Shown here: positions 1 through 7,128 of the stretch, one piece after another
Layout: every line of letters starts with the position of its first letter
Position numbering within the stretch: the first letter of the stretch is position 1
Assembly (NCBI GenBank): GCA_030426875.1
Contig: JAUHXI010000032.1
Location: forward strand, 1 to 10,610
Length of the DNA stretch: 10,610 bases
DNA from: a bacterium
Lineage (GTDB): Bacteria; Patescibacteriota; Gracilibacteria; UM-FILTER-43-11
Direction of reading: 5' to 3'
The notes under the pieces: model-generated
What the model was told of the DNA's origin: nothing
Databases searched by the model: none
Seen by the model: only the letters and a program-made list of their open reading frames with translations
Made by a program: the position numbers and the translations under genes

Positions 1-2749
1 AACGCGTTTTAAATCGATCAGCCAACCCATTTTCCCTGGCCTTCAAAAGCCATTTTCGCCCCTCCATGGTCCGCGTATAAATCACCACATTCTCTCCCAC
101 GTATTTTTGCCACAAAATCCCAAAGTAATCCGCCCACCGTCGTTTGGACCCAATCACACTCGGAATGGCATGAAAATCCTGCTGTTGCATCGAAGCCAAT
201 TGACCCTTTCTGGCCAAAATATAGCGAGGATTTTCGACGGGATGCAAAAGTTCTTCCAGAGCGTCCAAAAAAAGCGTTTTTTCATAAGAAGTGCCTCCAT
301 CCAAATGACAAAACACCTGATTTTGAGAGTTTTGCTGGGTTTTAATGGAAATTCGATTCACATCCGTCTTGATTGCTTCCATTCGACAAAGCGTTTTAAG
401 GACCACAGTGGCAATTTGTTTAAAGCTCCGTGCCAAAGTCCAATGTCGAATCAACACTTTGATTGACCTTGAAAACCTTCTGATCGCTTTAATCAAACCA
501 ATCAATCCCAGCCCCCAAATGAACAGGATGATTATTTTTAGACCTTCAAATCCACCCATAAAGCGTGGGCTAATAATCATCACCGCTAATAATACAAAAA
601 TGAAAATAAAATCCCGGATGATTTTTTTAACATTTTTAGCAAAAATAAAAGGTCGTGGCAGTGCGTCATTCTGGGCTTCCAATTCGGGAACGACCTGCTT
701 CACTTCACCCTCTTCCAAAATCTTCTGCCACCGCTCAGTCAATGCCTTCCGATTCAAGGCCTGTGCAAATGTTGTTTCATTCAACCGTTTGACATCCTCC
801 TCACTAAAAGGTGGCAGACCAAAGTTCATCCGTTCGATGCCATTTTCAATCAAATCCTCCTTAAATGAAACCCCCACAAAGGCTTTAAAGCGCCGCTTCA
901 TCCGACGAAAATCGTAGCCCGCCTTGGCTTCATGGGCTTCAATCGAATCGTTCCATTGACTAGAAATCTTAGAGTCCACTTTTTCTACTGACACCAAATG
1001 CCAAATATTAGACACCTTGTCGGGTTCATTTTTATTGACTCGTATGGCCCGCCCCCGCATTTGATTGGAGAGCATAAAAGAGCCAACCACACTGGCTAAA
1101 ACCAGAGTGTTCAGAGTCGGAGCGTCCCACCCCTCACCCAGCAAGGCTTGGGTGCCGACCAAAATTTCAATCTCACCCCTTCCAAATAATTGAGTGATGA
1201 GATGGACGACATTTTGATTGTTTTCCCCTTGAATTTTAACCTCCATAAAACTAGCAGAACTAGCCAAGGCTTTAAATTTTAGATGCGATTCAGCGATGCC
1301 CACTTGTTGAGCGATTTCGATCAAGCTCTTCTTGGCAGAGTAGGGGATGATGACCATTGAACCCGTCAAAACCGCTATTTTTTTAGTGTTTCGGTAGTTT
1401 TGCCGAATGGTTTCAAAAATAGGAATGACACCCAATTTTGTGATGGGCATGCCATGTTCAAATCGCCCTGGCATGAATTCTTTTCGGATAAAATCCGCTA
1501 AAATCACCATTCTAAGAGACGAGCCCATCTTTTGATGTTCTAATTTTACAATTTCTAAAATGCTATCAAGTTTATTGGCGCTCTCCTTAAGTAGGCTTTT
1601 AATTTCTCGATTTTCCTTCAAAAAAACCCTCCGCTTCTCAATTGCCCCGCACTTTTTCACCTTCTGCTTGAGTTCGTCCAGAAAATCTTTGTGATGCTCT
1701 TGAAAGAATTCATCGTTATAAAACATGTTTTCCAAAAGGATCTCCGCCCAGTCGATGGAAAATTGAGGAATTTGCCGCTCTTTAGTGCCCAGAATTTTAA
1801 AAAATTCTGGCTTAAATTGATAATAACGAGAGCAAGCTTTTAAATAAATCACAAGGCTCGAAAAATAGTCTGGTTGTTTGAGGATTTTTTCGATGTTTGC
1901 GTCTGGGTCTTTTAAGCAAGGGTGCTCCCGAACGATTTGTAGGAGTTGGGGGCTTTGCTTGATGTGCTCAAACAATTCTAGAACGCTCTGTTTGAATTGC
2001 AAAATGGTTTCCTCTTCACTTTCTGACAGTTGATTGAGGTAGATATAATCCTGATGGGGACAAAGATTTTTTGCTTCCACCAGCTCTGGAACAGGGATCT
2101 CGGCATCAACTTGACCGCATAAATTTTGATAACGATGCCATTGCTCTGGGCTCACATCATACGGTGGGGTGGCGGTCAAAGCCACGACATGAGGCTTGTC
2201 CAAACCTTCCTTCAATATTACCAAACTTTTCCACCATTCATTGCGAAGGTGATGGGCTTCATCAATCACAATGGTTTGCAGGCCTTGTTTTTTAAGGCTC
2301 TCAATCACACGCTCTGCATCGGTCTGATCATTTTTTAGCTCATGGACATCGACTAGCTCCCCCTCCTCTTCCGCCAATTCCTCCTCCTTCAATTCTTTTT
2401 TACCTGAAAAAGCAGCATGCAGGCCTTGGTAGGTCGAAACGGTGAGGAATTTGGGTTGCTTGATTGAGGTTGAAATCCACTCAGGTGGTTTTTCAGTGTT
2501 AAGAAAATGCTCAGTGAAGCGATGCACCCACTGATTCCGAATGGCGATGGAAGGCGCGAGAATTAGGGTTGGCTTGTCGATTCTCAACATCACTTCCAAC
2601 CCCAAGATGGTCTTGCCCGAACCCGGGGCCGCCACAATGTTCAAATGATTGTCATCTAAATGAGCTTCCAATTCCTCCAAAACCCGGGCTTGATAAGGAC
2701 GCCAGGGGAATTCAAATGTTATGTTTGGGGGGAACTCTCTTTTAATCAT
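1..2749 (-). CDS. SF2 DEAD/DEAH-box helicase with C-terminal membrane segments (3' end cut by window)
   Basis: An uninterrupted minus-strand frame runs from ATG at 2749 to the window edge (916 codons); I checked every codon and found no stop. It is a superfamily 2 helicase/translocase of the type III restriction 'res subunit' kind: Walker A APGSGKT with K46, DEAH at 163-166, motif III TATP at 192-195, GEGWD at 538-542 and motif VI QMRGRAIR at 563-570. An acid-rich insert lies near 117-132. After the helicase core, residues about 709-756 form two hydrophobic helices, followed by a C-terminal domain with HAIP at 860-863 and YTRTMEGR at 891-898. The role is ATP-driven nucleic-acid remodelling; the substrate is unknown. 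No nuclease motif is visible in the part present. A defence role is possible but unsupported here. The start has no Shine-Dalgarno sequence; the frame closes 11 codons upstream, with no other ATG. Confidence 0.9.
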   Translation of the reverse strand, partial: MIKREFPPNITFEFPWRPYQARVLEELEAHLDDNHLNIVAAPGSGKTILGLEVMLRIDKPTLILAPSIAIRNQWVHRFTEHFLNTEKPPEWISTSIKQPKFLTVSTYQGLHAAFSGKKELKEEELAEEEGELVDVHELKNDQTDAERVIESLKKQGLQTIVIDEAHHLRNEWWKSLVILKEGLDKPHVVALTATPPYDVSPEQWHRYQNLCGQVDAEIPVPELVEAKNLCPHQDYIYLNQLSESEEETILQFKQSVLELFEHIKQSPQLLQIVREHPCLKDPDANIEKILKQPDYFSSLVIYLKACSRYYQFKPEFFKILGTKERQIPQFSIDWAEILLENMFYNDEFFQEHHKDFLDELKQKVKKCGAIEKRRVFLKENREIKSLLKESANKLDSILEIVKLEHQKMGSSLRMVILADFIRKEFMPGRFEHGMPITKLGVIPIFETIRQNYRNTKKIAVLTGSMVIIPYSAKKSLIEIAQQVGIAESHLKFKALASSASFMEVKIQGENNQNVVHLITQLFGRGEIEILVGTQALLGEGWDAPTLNTLVLASVVGSFMLSNQMRGRAIRVNKNEPDKVSNIWHLVSVEKVDSKISSQWNDSIEAHEAKAGYDFRRMKRRFKAFVGVSFKEDLIENGIERMNFGLPPFSEEDVKRLNETTFAQALNRKALTERWQKILEEGEVKQVVPELEAQNDALPRPFIFAKNVKKIIRDFIFIFVLLAVMIISPRFMGGFEGLKIIILFIWGLGLIGLIKAIRRFSRSIKVLIRHWTLARSFKQIATVVLKTLCRMEAIKTDVNRISIKTQQNSQNQVFCHLDGGTSYEKTLFLDALEELLHPVENPRYILARKGQLASMQQQDFHAIPSVIGSKRRWADYFGILWQKYVGENVVIYTRTMEGRKWLLKARENGLADRFKTR

Positions 2750-2801
2750 TGAGGCATTTTTAGGAGATTTCTGATTTTCCTATTTTAAATCTGAGCCTTT
2801 C

Positions 2802-2942
2802 CAAAATCTCCATTTTAGATGATTTTATCTCTTTTTAGTCAATGCAAGGCACGAGGAGTGTGGTTTGGTATGGCTAAATGAACGACGAGTAACGAAATAG
2901 TGGTGAAAAAGAGGTAAAAATGGATGAAATCGGGAGATTTTG
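2802..2942. repeat. Imperfect inverted repeat, MITE/REP-like
   Basis: The arms 2802-2836 and 2906-2942 are inverted copies. The outer ten bases, caaaatctcc and ggagattttg, match perfectly, as does the inner ctcttttt/aaaaagag; the middle is diverged. The 69-base interior has a near-direct repeat, acgaggagt (2851-2859) and acgacgagt (2882-2890). A further ggagattt at 2763-2770 can also pair with the left arm. It sits between the elp3 stop and the helicase start. It has no coding capacity and could fold as a long hairpin in RNA. A weak helicase promoter, TTGACT (2842-2837) with TAAAAT (2817-2812) on the minus strand at a wide 19-base spacing, lies in the left part. Confidence 0.6.
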
Positions 2943-2962
2943 AATAGGTTTTAAGATCTAAA

Positions 2963-2990
2963 ATTACTAATCACTAATCACTAATTATTA
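2963..2990. repeat. Heptamer tandem array, downstream side of elp3
   Basis: Four 7-bp units (attacta, atcacta, atcacta, attatta) run directly into the elp3 stop codon, whose complement tta is 2988-2990. Two units are identical and the outer two differ by one to three bases. Confidence 0.7.
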
Positions 2991-4610
2991 AATCGTTTTT
3001 GTCATATACGTCCCCTCCAACGCATATCCCAACTTCCGATAATAGGCCCGGGTTCCCACGGCTGAGATCACTGCAATTTTTTTAAAGCCCTTCGCCTGGG
3101 CCTCCTCTTCGGCCTTTTGCATCAACTTCTTTCCAAAGCCTCGGTGTTGGGATTTAGAGGGCACACTCCCGCTCGAAAGCCCCTCTTGTTGACCGTAGAC
3201 ATGCAGTTCTCGAATCAGTGCGGCCCCCTTCAATTCCTCAAACATGGAGTTTTCCGGACCACTCGGAAAGCGCAAACGACAGAGCCCAATCAACTTGTCC
3301 AACGTGGTTTCATCGATCGAAATGAACAACTCTTCCCCCTCATTGGCTTGATAGCGCATGACCCGTAATTCGTAGTCCTCAATCGGGTGATCCTGGATTT
3401 CTCGACACCGCACACACTCACAATGAACCCCCATGCGTTGCATGATCTGTCTCAAGTTTGATTTTTTAGACCCAATGATGATGCTCTCGGCTGGAATATC
3501 TCGGATGATGCGAATGATGCGACAATAGCGTGGGATGGTTTTTTTAATCGTGGCGATGATTTCAATCAGTTCATCATCCGTGTAGGCTGTGTGAATTGAA
3601 GGGTCTTTTTCGAGCATCTTTTCCAAATCCGAAAACGGCGTGACCATGGTGGGATAAACCTTCAAATAGTCAGGTCGTAGTCCTTCCAATTCAAATAAAT
3701 CCCGTCCCGATTTTAAATCCGATGCCACCGTCGCAGTCGGAAGGTTGGGCATCAAATGATGGCAGATTTTTAGGCCCACATCCCGACAAATTTTGGTCGC
3801 ATGAAGCGATTCCGCCAGTCCATGCCCCCGTTTATTAAAATCATTCACCGGATCATCCGTGGTTTGAATGCCCAGTTCGATTCCTGTGACCCCATAACTT
3901 CGGAGCAGTTTCAGCTCCTCCTCATCCACCCAATCGGGCCTAGTCTCCACCCACAATCCCACACAGCGACATTCTGCATCTTCATTTTGCTCGATGAGTT
4001 CCTGTAGGTCCATGGCCTTAATGTCCTCATCCGAATGGTCAATGAATTCACCCGGTCCCTCATTCAAGGCCAAATAAATCCCTTTCAAAAAGCGATCCCG
4101 GTACCACAGTGGCACCGCGCCCCAGGTCCCCCCCGCGGTCCGGATGTCAATTTTGGTGATGTCATGCCCCTGCGCCATCAATCCGTTCAAACGGGTTTTG
4201 ACTTGTTTGTATGCACTGAACTCATTCCGCACCGCCCGCATCATGGCCGGTTCGTTACTCAGGTAACTCTTGGGCATTCCTTTTTCCGTCGGGCAGAAGA
4301 TGCAGAGTCCGGGGCAACCCAAATCCTTGGTCAAAACAGTGATGTTTGCAATCCCCGACAGCGTCCTCACTTTACGTTTTTGAATGACCTTGAGGATCAT
4401 CGGACTCTCTTCAATTTTCTTTTCCACCAACAGTTCTCGATAGGCTTGAATCAACTCCAAATTTTTCGGCAAAACACCGCCATTCACCTTGGTCATTTTA
4501 TTGCGAATGAGTTTCAATTTTTTTTCATCCAGGTCAGTTTCTTCCGTCAGACGGAGGATGATTTTGCGGGCCAGTGGGAGGAGTTCGGGCCGAACGGAGT
4601 AGATGGACAA
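2988..4610 (-). CDS. elp3: Elp3-like tRNA U34 radical SAM / GNAT enzyme
   Basis: 540 residues, the usual length for Elp3. In the known family, the radical SAM domain and the acetyltransferase domain together add a carboxymethyl group from acetyl-CoA to uridine 34 of tRNA in the cytoplasm. The 4Fe-4S motif is C99-x3-C103-x2-C106, followed by CPTEKGMPKSYLSNEP-like residues (106-121). A zinc-binding cluster CECVRC with C397, C399 and C402 follows. The GNAT domain fills the C-terminus, with acetyl-CoA loop QHRGFG at 488-493 and the family ending GTRAYYRKLGY at 519-529. Canonical Elp3 proteins have a longer gap in the cysteine motif; this compact form is what I recall from CPR genomes. The first codon is TTG at 4610-4608: an in-frame TAA lies four codons upstream and the next ATG is codon 39. 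There is no Shine-Dalgarno sequence. Confidence 0.92.
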   Translation of the reverse strand: MSIYSVRPELLPLARKIILRLTEETDLDEKKLKLIRNKMTKVNGGVLPKNLELIQAYRELLVEKKIEESPMILKVIQKRKVRTLSGIANITVLTKDLGCPGLCIFCPTEKGMPKSYLSNEPAMMRAVRNEFSAYKQVKTRLNGLMAQGHDITKIDIRTAGGTWGAVPLWYRDRFLKGIYLALNEGPGEFIDHSDEDIKAMDLQELIEQNEDAECRCVGLWVETRPDWVDEEELKLLRSYGVTGIELGIQTTDDPVNDFNKRGHGLAESLHATKICRDVGLKICHHLMPNLPTATVASDLKSGRDLFELEGLRPDYLKVYPTMVTPFSDLEKMLEKDPSIHTAYTDDELIEIIATIKKTIPRYCRIIRIIRDIPAESIIIGSKKSNLRQIMQRMGVHCECVRCREIQDHPIEDYELRVMRYQANEGEELFISIDETTLDKLIGLCRLRFPSGPENSMFEELKGAALIRELHVYGQQEGLSSGSVPSKSQHRGFGKKLMQKAEEEAQAKGFKKIAVISAVGTRAYYRKLGYALEGTYMTKTI

Positions 4611-4616
4611 TTTAAT

Positions 4617-4637
4617 GACGAGTTACGAATTACGAGT
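4617..4637. repeat. Heptamer tandem array, upstream side of elp3
   Basis: Three 7-bp units (gacgagt, tacgaat, tacgagt), plus a degenerate fourth to 4644, begin six bases upstream of the elp3 TTG start. Together with the array at the elp3 stop, the gene is bracketed by arrays of the same period but different sequence. Confidence 0.65.
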
Positions 4638-4721
4638 TGTTGTTGGAGCACTCTTGCAGAGTGGTTCAGAGGTTTTTAAGGCAACCTTTTTTTGAAGTCA
4701 AATCAAACAAACCTGGACCAC

Positions 4722-4727
4722 ATTATA
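4722..4727 (-). promoter_or_regulatory. Candidate -10 box for elp3
   Basis: On the minus strand this reads TATAAT, a perfect sigma-70 -10 hexamer, just past the stop of the displaced synthase C-terminus. No good -35 lies 16-18 bases upstream and there is no TG extension. If used, it would give elp3 a leader of about 105 bases containing a 6-bp hairpin (4649-4663) and the heptamer array. Confidence 0.4.
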
Positions 4728-4734
4728 CCTCATT

Positions 4735-4901
4735 TTAAGGATGAAGTCCTCTTTTATAGAGCCAGCAAAATCGTTCCATTTGTTTGATGAGAGGAAGGCA
4801 TGTTTGTCTTGCACCAGCATCTGTTAAATTCTTTCTCCACTGAGACAAAAGCCTTTCCCCCTCTTCAGCCTGGCCCTTGATCCAGTTTGCCAGATGTGGA
4901 T
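4735..4901 (-). pseudogene. Out-of-frame C-terminus of the synthase-like gene
   Basis: Read one frame over from the upstream gene, this stretch encodes about 55 residues beginning DPHLANWIKGQAEEGERLL and ending in TAA at 4737-4735. It contains an amphipathic W/E/R-rich helix and then Q-M-E-R-F-C-W-L-Y, as expected for the last helices of squalene/phytoene synthases. Adding one base at the ccc run 4902-4904 joins it to the upstream frame and gives a 270-residue protein. The in-frame tail actually encoded (about 25 residues, basic and Gly/Arg-rich) is unlike the family. Confidence 0.75.
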
Positions 4902-5546
4902 CCCTAAAACATCTTGTTTATCAAACTGATTGCTACCGTGTAAGCTAGATGAGCTTAGCACTTCAGATGGAATATTGATGATGCCAACCTCCAAATCTCT
5001 TCGTATATCTCTAACACTGTAGATCATTCCAGAGGCTAGTGCAGCCTCCGGAACATCTTTAGCTCTTTGCTCAGACCCAGCTATCATCAATAATAAATCA
5101 AATACAGGCTCAAAACTGTCTTTAAAATACTGATTTAATTCTGGGGTTGTTAAAATTTGTCTGGCTTTGGCTCGATGATAATCAAGTAACATTCCCTTTT
5201 CGATCATACGCTTGAAACTTTCCTGGGGATTGTCACTTTCTCTAGCCATTTCGGTTAAATGAACAATGGCAAATCGATACAATTTTACAATTTCGGGACC
5301 TGTGCCTCGCCCTTCCATTGCCTCTAAAATTTCTCTCACATAAACTTCTGGATCTTCATCAATTTTTCGATCTAGATCTAGTACATCATCAATGTGTCGA
5401 GAGAATAAATAAGAGGACAAAAAAACTTCCACTTGTTTCGACTGGCCAAAATAGGCCTTAAGAACATGGTAAATAATCGTCCAGTATTTGGGTGATTTTA
5501 AAGCGAGTAGGCCGGTTTCTTTTAAGATGAGTTTAGCATTTTTCAT
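4824..5546 (-). CDS. Squalene/phytoene synthase-like protein, frameshifted near its 3' end
   Basis: 240 residues in the open frame. It resembles the head-to-head prenyl synthase family, which condenses two prenyl diphosphates using two aspartate-rich motifs that bind magnesium-diphosphate. Visible motifs are SSYLFSRHIDDVLD at 44-57 (D53, D54, D57), GMLLDYHR at 118-125, and the second aspartate motif VRDIRRDLEVG at 178-188 (D180, D184), followed by INIPSEVL at 190-197. This matches the family pattern RDxxxD then LPxexL. The protein is all-helical with no signal peptide. After L214 the frame goes wrong and ends early; the proper C-terminus lies in another frame at 4735-4901. The ATG at 5546 is fixed by an in-frame TAA three codons upstream; AAAGA is the only faint ribosome-binding hint. 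Its product (squalene, phytoene or other) cannot be told. Confidence 0.8.
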   Translation of the reverse strand: MKNAKLILKETGLLALKSPKYWTIIYHVLKAYFGQSKQVEVFLSSYLFSRHIDDVLDLDRKIDEDPEVYVREILEAMEGRGTGPEIVKLYRFAIVHLTEMARESDNPQESFKRMIEKGMLLDYHRAKARQILTTPELNQYFKDSFEPVFDLLLMIAGSEQRAKDVPEAALASGMIYSVRDIRRDLEVGIINIPSEVLSSSSLHGSNQFDKQDVLGIHIWQTGSRARLKRGKGFCLSGERI

Positions 5547-5610
5547 ATTTCTTTATCACTATGCCGTCTCTCTGGATGCAAGATTTTTCATCCTTACAGA
5601 TCCATGAAAA

Positions 5611-6384
5611 TTAAAATCTCCACCAATCATTCACTACCGCCGGAATCTCCCGAATCATATAATTCCCCTTCAGAATGAGATCGGTCGAGCTGCAAACTCC
5701 AGTGGGTTGCAAATCAAGATGCTCAGCGATCATTTTCGCACGGAACAAATGAAAATCGCTGCTCACTAGAATCATCGGTGTCTGGCCACTCATTCTATCA
5801 ATTTTTTCCACGCTATTAAAGAGATTTTCTCGCGTTGAACGAGATTCATTTTCTAGGATGATCTGGGCCTCTGAAATGCCATTTTCAATCAAATAATTTG
5901 CCATCGCTTCCGCTTCAGAAATCAACTCATCCTCACCTTGACCACCAGAAACGATGACTGTTAAATTTGGATATTCTTCCAAAACTTCCAATGCCTTAAT
6001 GAGTCGATTTTCTAACATCTCTGAGAGCTCATCCCCATTTTTCAAGCCCGATCCCAGAACAATCAAATAGTCTACCTCCATATTTTCCGGAATTTCTTCA
6101 CAACTGAATTGAGACAGGCTAACTCGGGTCAAAATATAAACCGCCAAGATTCCAGTTATTAATAAGAAGCTTCGAGAGGCAATCTTAAGAAGGTGGATGT
6201 ATTTATTGTTGTATTTTTGATCGATGACTTTTATCAGAATATGTCCCGCTGTGATGAATGTGAAAAAACTCATCAAGATAAAAGCTGTTCCTCTCCCCAC
6301 CAAAAAGTAGAGGAGGAGTGTGATGAGGAGAAGGACGGTGATGAGAATGAAGGATTTTTTACCTTCGAGAAATTTTATAGGCAT
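5611..6384 (-). CDS. YdcF/ElyC/SanA-family DUF218 membrane protein
   Basis: 257 residues. Three predicted membrane helices (about 12-29, 33-54 and 68-86) are followed by a DUF218 domain from about 105: DYLIVLGSGL (105-114), VSGGQGEDE (145-153), SEAEAMANYL (156-165), ENESRSTREN (178-187) and, near the end, SSDFHLFRA. The order and spacing match ElyC/SanA/YdcF proteins. These are linked to envelope integrity and lipid-carrier metabolism in Enterobacteria, but their chemistry is unsettled. The domain most likely faces outside the membrane. The ATG at 6384 has no Shine-Dalgarno sequence, and the frame stays open upstream through the REP-like hairpin into the NUDIX gene. The start is therefore chosen by the hydrophobic N-terminus and not by a stop. 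It follows the NUDIX stop by 46 bases. Confidence 0.85.
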   Translation of the reverse strand: MPIKFLEGKKSFILITVLLLITLLLYFLVGRGTAFILMSFFTFITAGHILIKVIDQKYNNKYIHLLKIASRSFLLITGILAVYILTRVSLSQFSCEEIPENMEVDYLIVLGSGLKNGDELSEMLENRLIKALEVLEEYPNLTVIVSGGQGEDELISEAEAMANYLIENGISEAQIILENESRSTRENLFNSVEKIDRMSGQTPMILVSSDFHLFRAKMIAEHLDLQPTGVCSSTDLILKGNYMIREIPAVVNDWWRF

Positions 6385-6390
6385 ATGTAC

Positions 6391-6426
6391 TTTAGCTGAA
6401 GCGGATTTACAATCTGCTTCAGCAAG
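6391..6426. repeat. REP-like hairpin, copy 1
   Basis: A 13-bp stem with a 3-base loop: 6395-6407 pairs with 6411-6423, with one G-U wobble and loop tac. It is preceded by actttagctgaagc (6389-6402), shared exactly with copy 2 at 7071. It fills the space between the NUDIX stop and the ydcF-like start. There is no T-run on either side, so it is not a typical terminator. Confidence 0.7.
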
Positions 6427-6430
6427 TTTA

Positions 6431-6970
6431 TTAGCTGAGTTGATCCTCGTTCACATACAACAACAACGCTGTTAACGTCTCCCCATCTGTAATCTCCTGA
6501 CTTCGAATCATCGCCTTCACTTTTTCCACCGAAAACCACGCCACTTCCTTCACCTCATTCTCATCAAATGCCACTTGCGTTCCATTTTTAAGTTCGCCAA
6601 AAAAGGTATGAATTTTGCCATTAGAGGTTCCATTTAGTGTATTATAGGAATAAATTTTTCTAAGATTCACCACCTCATACCCACTTTCCTCAAGTGGCTC
6701 ACGAGCCGCTGCCTCAATAGGTTCTTCTCCTTCTTCAATTGATCCAGCAGGCAGTTCCCACGAGAGCTTTTGAGTGTGGTATCGGTACACTTTCACAAAA
6801 CATATTTCCCCCTTTTTATTGTTAAAAAGGGTCATCACACCCTCTTGAGGAAAGTCGATAAAATGATATTCTTCAATGATTTTTCCAGACGGCATTTCTA
6901 CCTGATCCACATGAAGGTTGACCCAGGGGCTGCGGTGGATGGTTTTGCGACCGAGGCGTTTGGGGAGCAT
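6431..6970 (-). CDS. NUDIX hydrolase, ADP-ribose pyrophosphatase-like
   Basis: 179 residues, a normal length for NudF-type ADP-ribose or nucleoside-diphosphate-sugar pyrophosphatases. The Nudix box covers residues 76-98: G76, E82, R90-E91, E94-E95 and G97, preceded by WELPAG (71-76), which is typical of the ADP-ribose branch. These residues bind the magnesium ions that help cleave the pyrophosphate bond. One oddity is proline at 92, where the box usually has a hydrophobic residue after RE. The first 40 residues form the N-terminal strand region seen in this branch. It is cytosolic. The ATG at 6970 lies seven bases from a large heptamer array and has no Shine-Dalgarno sequence. REP-like hairpins lie on both sides of the gene. 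The exact substrate cannot be read from the sequence. Confidence 0.9.
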   Translation of the reverse strand: MLPKRLGRKTIHRSPWVNLHVDQVEMPSGKIIEEYHFIDFPQEGVMTLFNNKKGEICFVKVYRYHTQKLSWELPAGSIEEGEEPIEAAAREPLEESGYEVVNLRKIYSYNTLNGTSNGKIHTFFGELKNGTQVAFDENEVKEVAWFSVEKVKAMIRSQEITDGETLTALLLYVNEDQLS

Positions 6971-6977
6971 TTTTGTG

Positions 6978-7064
6978 AAATATTAAATGTTAAATGTTAA
7001 ACTTTGAATTTTAAATGCTTTATTTTGATATTTATTATTTAACATTTAATATTCAAAATTAATT
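6978..7064. repeat. Head-to-head pair of heptamer arrays
   Basis: Left array 6978-7019 has six degenerate 7-bp units (aaatatt, aaatgtt twice, aaacttt, gaatttt, aaatgct). After a 10-base gap, the right array 7030-7064 has five units of the complementary type (atttatt, atttaac, atttaat, attcaaa, attaatt). Bases 6979-6994 and 7038-7053 are a perfect 16-bp inverted repeat. It lies directly upstream of the NUDIX start and would form a long AT-rich hairpin or cruciform. Confidence 0.75.
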
Positions 7065-7070
7065 AAGATC

Positions 7071-7105
7071 ACTTTAGCTGAAGCAGATTTGCAATCTGGT
7101 TTAGT
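7071..7105. repeat. REP-like hairpin, copy 2
   Basis: It starts with the same 14 bases as copy 1 (actttagctgaagc). The stem 7077-7089 pairs with 7093-7105 around loop tgc, with ten Watson-Crick pairs, two G-U pairs and one mismatch. The right arm is more diverged than in copy 1. Confidence 0.65.
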
Positions 7106-7128
7106 GGTTTTTTGGATATTTAGAAAAT

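Noticed and set aside
107..917. Two overlapping plus-strand open frames (107-466 and 345-917)
   Set aside because: They lie antisense to the helicase reading frame, which is fully open and carries all helicase motifs; their translations show no domain.
4035..4679. 214-codon plus-strand open frame
   Set aside because: It is antisense to elp3, has no recognisable domain and is explained as a shadow of elp3 codon use.
4670..4693. Terminator-like aggtt/aacct stem followed by T7 on the plus strand
   Set aside because: Only five base pairs, mostly weak, and no plus-strand gene lies upstream to be terminated.
4641..4700. tRNA-like start on the plus strand (ggagcactcttgcagagtgg)
   Set aside because: There is no T-loop GTTCRA, no closing acceptor stem and no anticodon arm; only a 6-bp hairpin with a 3-base loop is present.
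6385..6430. N-terminal extension of the YdcF-like protein upstream of 6384
   Set aside because: The frame is open, but it would translate the REP-like hairpin and overlap the NUDIX gene; the hydrophobic N-terminus begins naturally after the ATG at 6384.
6978..7064. CRISPR array
   Set aside because: The units are 7 bp and contiguous with no spacers; no cas gene is present.
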